Shown one piece after another: positions 58,812-64,000 of a stretch of 64,000 nucleotides of DNA; the stretch's first letter is position 1; each line of letters starts with the position of its first letter. The notes beneath the pieces are model-generated. The model had not been told where the DNA came from. It ran no database searches and saw nothing but the letters and a program-made list of their open reading frames with translations. Made by a program: the position numbers and the translations under genes. Source of the DNA: Brenneria goodwinii (GTDB lineage: Bacteria; Pseudomonadota; Gammaproteobacteria; Enterobacterales; Enterobacteriaceae). The stretch spans positions 2,542,001-2,606,000 of the forward strand of contig NZ_CP014137.1 of the NCBI RefSeq assembly GCF_002291445.1. Reading direction: 5' to 3'.

Positions 58812-59623
58812 GCGTTTCCTCCCGCTCGGTGCTCGCGCAGCAGCGCAAATAGCTGTTGTTCGGTTTTACACAGCGGCAGTCCCAGTTCACTGTGCAGCTT
58901 AACCAGCCAGGGCTGCACCAGAGAGGCCGCCTGTAATTGGTCCCGTCGCAAAAAGACCTCGGCGCTTTCCCCTTCGCCGACCAGTCGTCCGTGCGACAGC
59001 ACATACACATAGCCGCACACCGCGTAGATCAGGTCGATATCGTGACTGGAGATGATGACCCGTTTCCCCTGCGCCACAATGCGTTCGATGATGGCGATCA
59101 TCTGTTCGCGCCCGGCGGGATCGAGCCCGGCGGTCGGCTCATCCAGCAGCAGATAAGGCGCTTCCATCACCAGCGCTCCGGCAACGGCGACGCGTTTTTT
59201 CTGGCCGTGGCTGAGGTACTGAATCGGCTTATGGCGAAACGCCTGCGCATCCACCAGCGTTAACGCCTGATCCACCCGCTGGGCGATGATCGTTTCATCC
59301 ATACCGAGATTGCGCAGGCTGAACGCGATATCGCTGTCGATATCGGTATAAAAAATCTGCTGTTCCGGATCCTGGAACACCGTCGCGATCTGCTGACGCA
59401 GCGTGCGCAGCCCAGCCTTGCGGTAATCGATCGGCTGGTTGTTCCACAGCACCGCGCCGCTCTGCGGGCGCAGAATGCCGGTCAGGTTCATAAACAGCGT
59501 CGATTTACCGCAGCCATTCGCCCCGATCACTCCGGTGACGGCATGCCGCCCGAAATCCAGCGACAGATCGCGCAGTATCGGTTCATCCAGATAACGAAAA
59601 TTCAATTGTCGGGTTGCCAGCAT
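58808..59623 (-). CDS. cbiO: cobalt ECF transporter ATPase
   Basis: ATP-binding subunit of 271 aa of the CbiMNQO energy-coupling factor cobalt importer. Walker A GANGCGKST, Q-loop VFQDPEQQIF, signature LSHGQKKRVAVAGAL, Walker B LLLDEPTAGLDP and switch His ISSHDIDL. Cytoplasmic partner of CbiQ. Overlaps cbiP by 4 bp and follows cbiQ by 13 bp. Confidence 0.95.
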   Translation of the reverse strand: MLATRQLNFRYLDEPILRDLSLDFGRHAVTGVIGANGCGKSTLFMNLTGILRPQSGAVLWNNQPIDYRKAGLRTLRQQIATVFQDPEQQIFYTDIDSDIAFSLRNLGMDETIIAQRVDQALTLVDAQAFRHKPIQYLSHGQKKRVAVAGALVMEAPYLLLDEPTAGLDPAGREQMIAIIERIVAQGKRVIISSHDIDLIYAVCGYVYVLSHGRLVGEGESAEVFLRRDQLQAASLVQPWLVKLHSELGLPLCKTEQQLFALLREHRAGGNA

Positions 59624-59636
59624 CGTTGTTCTCTTC

Positions 59637-60314
59637 TCACAGATGAAACTCTCCCTGGTACAGCTTGATTTCCAGCGAAATGACCATCTGCTGGTAACGC
59701 ATCATAACCCGCATAAACAGCATTCCGATCAGCATGGAGAGCGAACGATAACTGCTGCCCAGCGACGAATAACCAAAACGCAGCGACTGCGCGCGGCGGA
59801 TAGCCAGCGCCTCATCCAGAAAAATAAAGATAAAGCGCCAGGTCAGCAGGATTTGCTCCGTCAGCAGCTTCGGCACCCGGCAACGTTGCAGGATCTGGAT
59901 CAACTGCGGAAACGGCGTGTTCAGCACGAACCAGAAGGTCGCCGACAGCGCCGCCAGGCTGCGCCAGAAGGTCTGATGCGCCGTATGCAATCCCTGCGGA
60001 TCGATGCCGACCCAGAACGACCCCAGCGGGATCCCCCACCACAGCGTTTCCGGCTGGCGCGATACCGACAGCACAATCGCCACCACCCCTACCAACAAGA
60101 AACCCAGCGGCACCGACAGCCACTTCAGATAACGCAACGGGCCAACCCGCAGCAGCCAACAGGTCAGCGTGGCGATAAAGACCAACAGCAGCGCCTGATA
60201 CAGCGGCGGAGTGGTCATCGCCAGCAGCAGAAACAGGCCATACAGCGCCAGCTTGCGCATCGGATCCACCTGCCGCCAGCGCCCTTGATAGCTTAGCTTG
60301 TCAATTCCCAGCAT
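59637..60314 (-). CDS. cbiQ: cobalt ECF transporter transmembrane component
   Basis: Inner-membrane T component of 225 aa with about five spans and the coupling motifs ARR-type near LAIRRAQSLRFGYSS (about 172-186). The ATG at 60314 gives MLGIDKLSYQGRW, aligning with the start of Salmonella CbiQ; a TTG ten codons upstream is also in frame. It overlaps the cbiN 3' end by 14 bp. Confidence 0.92.
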   Translation of the reverse strand: MLGIDKLSYQGRWRQVDPMRKLALYGLFLLLAMTTPPLYQALLLVFIATLTCWLLRVGPLRYLKWLSVPLGFLLVGVVAIVLSVSRQPETLWWGIPLGSFWVGIDPQGLHTAHQTFWRSLAALSATFWFVLNTPFPQLIQILQRCRVPKLLTEQILLTWRFIFIFLDEALAIRRAQSLRFGYSSLGSSYRSLSMLIGMLFMRVMMRYQQMVISLEIKLYQGEFHL

Positions 60315-60582
60315 GATCGCTGCGTTTTCCGCGGTAGTAGCCAAGAATGTAGAAAATCACCGCCGCGCCCAACGATCCCTGCAAGGTAAATAACAGGCTT
60401 TCAATCTCGCTGCTGGCGGGCTCATACAACGGCTGGAACCAGGGCTGGTAATCCGGCGCGGTTTGGGTGATCAGCGTTTCCGCCTCGCCATCCGAACCGC
60501 CGTATTCACCGCCGTGATTGATGAAAAACGGCAGGATCACCAGCGCGATCACCAGCGATAACAGGATTAAATTCTTTTTCAT
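60301..60582 (-). CDS. cbiN: cobalt ECF transporter component CbiN
   Basis: Small inner-membrane protein of 93 aa with two spans (about 5-22 and 65-85) and the family segment INHGGEYGGSDGEAE in the periplasmic loop; CbiN loops into CbiM and is needed for cobalt uptake. Start at 60582 with GGAG 9 nt upstream; its ATG follows the cbiM stop at once. Same length as Salmonella CbiN (93). Confidence 0.94.
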   Translation of the reverse strand: MKKNLILLSLVIALVILPFFINHGGEYGGSDGEAETLITQTAPDYQPWFQPLYEPASSEIESLLFTLQGSLGAAVIFYILGYYRGKRSDHAGN

Positions 60583-60583
60583 G

Positions 60584-61315
60584 TTAGTGACTCCCCGCAT
60601 GAATAAGCTGACGTTTCGTTAACTGGTCGTAAATCATCACGGTAAGCAACCCTTCGGCGATGGCAATCGGCACCTGCGTCAGACAGAAGATGCCCATGAA
60701 TTTAAGCATCGACGCGGTGACGCCCAGTTGCGGATCGGGAAAGGCCGCGCCCAGCTGGAGCGACGTCACCAGATAGGTCGCCAGGTCGGCCAGCATGGCG
60801 CACAGAAATACCCCGACATCCCGGCGAATTCCGGCTTTGCAGGCCAACCGCCACACCAGGTAGCCGACAATCGGCCCGATCACCGCCATCGACATGCCGT
60901 TGGCGCCCAGCGTCGTCAGACCGCCATGCGCCAGCAACAGCGCCTGAAACAACAGGACGATCGCCCCCAGCACGGCCACCACGGTGGGGCCAAATAGAAT
61001 AACCGCCAGGCCGACGCCGGTCGGATGCGAGCAGCTTCCGGTAACGGACGGGATCTTCAGGGCGGAAAGGACGAAAATAAATGCGCCGCACAGCGCCAGC
61101 AGAACCTTCTGGTTACTGTCTTCACTCACAATCTTGCGCAGACGCACCAGCCCGGCGAACAAGCACGGCAGAAACAGCACCCACCAGGCCAGCGCCCACA
61201 ACGGCGGCAGAAAACCTTCCATGATGTGCATGGCGAACGCTTCCTGCGGCGCCAACATCAGTAGTAGCGCCACCGCCAGACCGGATAGCGAGAGTTTCTT
61301 TAATTGTTGTTCCAT
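60584..61315 (-). CDS. cbiM: cobalt ECF transporter substrate-binding component
   Basis: Inner-membrane cobalt-binding S component of 243 aa. A signal-like N-terminus (about 1-28, ending EAFA) is removed to expose MHIMEGFLP, whose N-terminal amine and His bind Co2+. Then six spans, with the conserved CSHPTGVGLAVILFGP segment (about 95-110). It heads the cbiMNQO transport genes. Confidence 0.94.
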   Translation of the reverse strand: MEQQLKKLSLSGLAVALLLMLAPQEAFAMHIMEGFLPPLWALAWWVLFLPCLFAGLVRLRKIVSEDSNQKVLLALCGAFIFVLSALKIPSVTGSCSHPTGVGLAVILFGPTVVAVLGAIVLLFQALLLAHGGLTTLGANGMSMAVIGPIVGYLVWRLACKAGIRRDVGVFLCAMLADLATYLVTSLQLGAAFPDPQLGVTASMLKFMGIFCLTQVPIAIAEGLLTVMIYDQLTKRQLIHAGSH

Positions 61316-61430
61316 TGATTACCCCTTAACAGGCTATCGTTTATTACGTTTTATTGCGGAAATACCTTTTTTTTGTTTCTGCTCTCCCCATGAAGGTTCC
61401 CCATAAAGGGGATATGCCATATCGGAGAAT
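61316..61430. other. right part of the cbiL-cbiM gap
   Basis: Roughly 115 bp between the cbiM start and the decayed element. No promoter or terminator I can name. In Salmonella cbiL and cbiM are adjacent. Confidence 0.4.
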
Positions 61431-61567
61431 ATTTCGTGCGCGATAAAGTCGTCATTTCCCTGCTACGTCGTAGCACGCGCCCGACGCAGGGTGGTTCAAA
61501 CGCCACCACCCTACGAACCCGGGCTTGTGGCTGAAATCACGCCGCTGACGCGTTACCTTCGGCGGCC
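61431..61567. mobile_element. decayed MITE-like relic, copy D
   Basis: About 137 bp align with the middle-left part of copy B (about 56929-57058): TTTCGTGCGC, GTAGCACGCGCCCGACGCAG, CAAACGCCACCACCCTACGA and GGGCTTGTGGCTGAAATC. Both ends are gone. The internal hairpin survives with changed but matching arms: AGGGTGG (61488-61494) and CCACCCT (61506-61512). It fills most of the gap between cbiL and cbiM. Confidence 0.65.
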
Positions 61568-61568
61568 G

Positions 61569-62282
61569 TCATTCGCTGCGCCACTGCTTATTCACCAGGA
61601 TCGTGGAGAAATACGGCAGCGGCTGGTCATCGGTTACCTGATCCAGCCGTCGCCAGCACTGTTCGCCCGGCAGAGAAGCATCGGCCATCAGCAGGGCATG
61701 TTCAAACAGCTCAAGGCGCGCCAGCAGCGAGCGCACCGCGGCAAAACGGCCATATACCTTCATCAGCACCACGCTGTCGTGAGTCCGTAACGCCTGCTCC
61801 AGATCCGCTTCCGGCGCCGTGCAAGACATCACTGCCAGCGACTGCCGTTCCATCGCCAGCGGCAGCGCCGAACGTGCGGCGATCGCCGCAAACGAGGTCA
61901 CGCCCGGTACTATTTCCAGCCACGGCTGGCGGCCGATGCGCACCAGCAAAAAGACCCAGGTGCTGAATAACATCGCGTCGCCGAGGGTGATAAACCCGAC
62001 CTGCTTGCCGTTGGCGACCTCATCCGTAAGCTGCCGGGCGATATCGTCCCAGACCGCTTCCTTCTCCGCGTTATCGGCGCTCATGGGGAAGTGATTGGTG
62101 CGAATCTCCGTCTCCGGCGACAAGTATTCCCGGACGATGGAGAGCGCCAGACTATCGCCGCCTTTACGCCCTGCCGGCGCATAAAGAATATCGAGCTTGC
62201 CGATCAGACGGGCGGCGCGCACGGTGATCAAATCGCTGGCGCCGGGTCCGACCCCTAACGCATACAGTCTGCCGGTCATCAT
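61569..62282 (-). CDS. cbiL: cobalt-precorrin-2 C20-methyltransferase
   Basis: SAM-dependent methyltransferase of 237 aa, the length of Salmonella CbiL. Tetrapyrrole methylase motifs: LYALGVGPGASDLITVRAA at the N-terminus, GDAMLFSTW (about 101-109) and VPGVTSFAAIAAR (about 126-138). It methylates C20 of cobalt-precorrin-2 in the anaerobic pathway. The start overlaps the cbiK stop; its own stop abuts the decayed element. Confidence 0.94.
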   Translation of the reverse strand: MMTGRLYALGVGPGASDLITVRAARLIGKLDILYAPAGRKGGDSLALSIVREYLSPETEIRTNHFPMSADNAEKEAVWDDIARQLTDEVANGKQVGFITLGDAMLFSTWVFLLVRIGRQPWLEIVPGVTSFAAIAARSALPLAMERQSLAVMSCTAPEADLEQALRTHDSVVLMKVYGRFAAVRSLLARLELFEHALLMADASLPGEQCWRRLDQVTDDQPLPYFSTILVNKQWRSE

Positions 62283-63073
62283 GCCGCCTCCTGCTGTTTA
62301 TGGTTCAGCGCCGCGGCAAGATGCCGGGCAAACATCTGGCGGATCTGCGGATTCTCTCCCAGCCCTTGCAGCCAGCAGAAAGTTTCAATGCCCGCCGCTT
62401 CCAGCTGTGATTTCCACGAGCCCGCTTCGTTCGAGGCCATATCGTTGATGGCATGATCGCCGGCCACCAGCATCAGCGGCATCAGGTGAACCTTGCGTAC
62501 GCCCTGCTGTTGCAGGCGCAGGACGATATGGTCGACTTCCGGATAGCTTTCCACCGCCCCCACCAGCGCCGGAAAGTTGCGCGAGGCCATCAGGTGATCG
62601 AGGCAGGCATAGGCGGAAAAGGCGTGATGGCTGGCGCCATGCCCCATAAACACCACCCGCTCATCGGCGGCCAGCGGCGGCATCTGCGCCTGAAGCGCGT
62701 CCATCAATTGCAGGTAATCGTCAAAGCCGCTGAGCAACGGCGCGCCCAGCGCCAACCGTTGAAAACGCGGATGATAAGCGCGAACTTCCGCCGCTATTTT
62801 TTCGTATTCATCGCCATTAATCACATGCAGCGACTGGATCGCCACATCCTGATAGCCTTCATCCGCCAGCCGTTGCAAAGCCTGAGCGGGATTATCAATG
62901 TGTATGCCGTCGCGCTCGCGCAACTTGCGGATAATCATTTCCGACGTAAAAGCCCGGAACAGATGGCGATCGTTATAGGCGGCCGCCAGAAACTGTTCGC
63001 AGGCATCAATATTCTTTTCCCGGGTTTGCGGGTAACTGGTGCCAAAGCTGATAATTAATAGTGCTTTTTTCAT
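62279..63073 (-). CDS. cbiK: sirohydrochlorin cobaltochelatase (anaerobic type)
   Basis: Chelatase of 264 aa that inserts Co2+ into sirohydrochlorin, the first committed step of the anaerobic route. Family start LLIISFGTSYPQTREKNI; metal-binding and catalytic histidines in VVFMGHGASHHA (about 142-153) and MLVAGDHAINDM (about 205-216). Start at 63073 by the good AGGA site 8 nt upstream; the longer reading frame from 63124 lies inside cbiJ. Matches Salmonella CbiK in length (264). Confidence 0.95.
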   Translation of the reverse strand: MKKALLIISFGTSYPQTREKNIDACEQFLAAAYNDRHLFRAFTSEMIIRKLRERDGIHIDNPAQALQRLADEGYQDVAIQSLHVINGDEYEKIAAEVRAYHPRFQRLALGAPLLSGFDDYLQLMDALQAQMPPLAADERVVFMGHGASHHAFSAYACLDHLMASRNFPALVGAVESYPEVDHIVLRLQQQGVRKVHLMPLMLVAGDHAINDMASNEAGSWKSQLEAAGIETFCWLQGLGENPQIRQMFARHLAAALNHKQQEAA

Positions 63074-63074
63074 T

Positions 63075-63872
63075 TTATGATCCTCGTTGTGCCCGCCAGA
63101 GAGATAGACGCTGGGTAAATTCATCCAGCGAGGCGACCCGATCCGCCGGCGCCGCGTCCTCTGCCGGCGCGGGGCGACATATCACGATGCAGGGAATATT
63201 CAACGCCAGACAAGGAGCGACCTTTTGCTGATAGCCGCCTGGCGCGCCGGACTCTTTGGTGATCACCACGTCAGGCCGACAGTGCTCATACAGCGCCTGA
63301 TTAAACGCGTCGCTAAACGGCCCGCACTGGGCGATAATCTGCTCCACGCCCAGCCCCAGCGCTTCGCACTGCGCCAGCACCGCCGCGGTCGGCAATACCC
63401 GGACCAGCAGATGTTTATCCGGCAGATTTTGCCGATACGCCGCCAGATCCTTACTGCCGGTGGTCAGCAGCACCCGTCGTCCCAGCGGGCGGGCGATGGC
63501 GCAGGCCGCCTCAAGGCTATCCGTTTTATGCAGCAGAGGATGAGCAATGGCGTCGATGTCGCTGGGGCGCTGATAGCGAGTCAGCGGCAGTTGCAACCGG
63601 CGACAGGCCGCCGCCACATTGCGATGCAGCACATCGGCATAGGGATGGGATGCGTCGACCACCCAGCGAACCTGCCGGCTGGCGAGAAAGTCCGCCATTT
63701 CGTCCTTATCCATGCGCCCGACCACCACCTCGCCGGCGATATTGCCCGCCAGCTGTTTTCCCGTGTCCGTGGCGACGGACAGGCGGTAAGATTCGCCCGC
63801 CGCATCCAGCGCCTGACAAATCAGCCGGGCATCGCTGGTGCCGCCGAAAACATGGATCGCCGGGCCGCTCAC
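63075..63872 (-). CDS. cbiJ: cobalt-precorrin-6A reductase
   Basis: NADH-dependent reductase of 265 aa acting on the corrin ring intermediate cobalt-precorrin-6A. N-terminal IHVFGGTSDARLICQAL, then VVDASHPYAD (about 70-79) and the C-terminal VVITKESGAPGGYQQK. It starts with GTG, overlapping the cbiH stop by 4 bp. Its stop falls 1 bp before the cbiK start. Confidence 0.94.
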   Translation of the reverse strand: MSGPAIHVFGGTSDARLICQALDAAGESYRLSVATDTGKQLAGNIAGEVVVGRMDKDEMADFLASRQVRWVVDASHPYADVLHRNVAAACRRLQLPLTRYQRPSDIDAIAHPLLHKTDSLEAACAIARPLGRRVLLTTGSKDLAAYRQNLPDKHLLVRVLPTAAVLAQCEALGLGVEQIIAQCGPFSDAFNQALYEHCRPDVVITKESGAPGGYQQKVAPCLALNIPCIVICRPAPAEDAAPADRVASLDEFTQRLSLWRAQRGS

Positions 63873-64000
63873 AGTTCATAACCTCTGGGGGTGATCATCA
63901 GCCCGTCGCGGCAATAGGTGGTTTTATTGCCGACAATCACCAGACTGGTCATATCCACCGGCGTGAAATCCATTTCCCCAAACGTGGTGATCCACTTTTC
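63869..64000 (-). CDS. cbiH: cobalt-precorrin-3 C17-methyltransferase, C-terminal part
   Basis: The last 43 codons of a gene cut by the window edge. It reads EKWITTFGEMDFTPVDM, then TSLVIVGNKTTYCRDGLM, then ITPRGYEL and a TGA stop, the usual end of CbiH (VIVGN...GLMITPRGY). It fits the expected order cbiH-cbiJ-cbiK-cbiL. Overlaps the cbiJ start by 4 bp. Confidence 0.9.
   Translation of the reverse strand, partial: EKWITTFGEMDFTPVDMTSLVIVGNKTTYCRDGLMITPRGYEL

Noticed and set aside
53659..64000. A cobalamin riboswitch in the cob/cbi region
   Set aside because: No B12-box-like segment was recognised in the gaps; the expected site is upstream of cbiA, beyond the right edge.

Overview
The window is a dense, gene-rich stretch of a gammaproteobacterial chromosome, almost certainly Enterobacterales. 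Pointers are the murR/murQP locus, dkgB, yfaZ, a chemoreceptor ending in NWETF, and an anaerobic cobalamin cluster in nearly the Salmonella gene order. The mix of a fimbrial locus, sugar and polyol catabolism and many palindromic intergenic repeats would suit the Pectobacteriaceae (Brenneria, Dickeya and relatives), but I cannot fix the genus from sequence alone. No rRNA, tRNA, CRISPR array, prophage or intact insertion sequence was recognised.

Layout. 1-8.5 kb: a fimbrial major subunit, an IprA-like regulator, the N-acetylmuramic acid module murP-murQ with divergent murR, and a two-domain fimbrial adhesin. 8.5-11 kb: nhaA followed by an erythromycin-esterase-like gene, behind a long structured leader. 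11-18.5 kb: a five-gene catabolic operon (SDR, Gfo/Idh/MocA oxidoreductase, TIM-barrel isomerase, MFS transporter, FAD oxidoreductase) facing a TetR gene, with two matching palindromic operators between them. 18.8-26 kb: a GntR regulator, an amino-acid ABC system that lacks its ATPase, an SHMT-like PLP enzyme, dkgB and an MFS exporter. 26-33 kb: an operon for a four-subunit 2-oxoacid:ferredoxin oxidoreductase, a PaaK-like CoA ligase and a MetQ-like binding protein, plus a creatininase-family gene; both transcription units carry the same FNR-like box upstream. 33.5-38 kb: a chemoreceptor and an EAL phosphodiesterase, convergent, each behind a sigma-28-like promoter, then yfaZ. 38.3-42.3 kb: a paired SMR transporter translationally coupled to a choline TMA-lyase (CutC-like) and its activase, with no microcompartment genes in view. 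42.3-47 kb: an RND-pump relic, an AI-2E family protein, a MarT/FidL-like pair and a LysE/LysR pair. 47-53 kb: an RpiR-regulated polyamine-type ABC importer with a creatinase/ectoine-hydrolase-like M24 protein. 53.6-64 kb: cobT, cobC, cobS, cobU, cbiP, cbiO, cbiQ, cbiN, cbiM, cbiL, cbiK, cbiJ and the 3' end of cbiH, all on the minus strand (transcribed cbiH to cobT).

The main structure not explained by genes is a family of small non-coding mobile elements. Two full 331-bp copies lie at 5262-5592 and 56888-57218, an internally deleted 194-bp copy at 53432-53625, and a decayed relic at about 61431-61567. Their ends resemble IS50/Tn5 ends (CTGTCTCTTA...). One copy has a perfect 9-bp target duplication, and the two full copies sit in the loop of the same GC-rich palindromic repeat. 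An internal hairpin shows compensatory base changes between copies.

Several modules point to anaerobic life: ferredoxin-linked 2-oxoacid oxidation, glycyl-radical choline cleavage, FNR-like boxes and oxygen-independent B12 synthesis.
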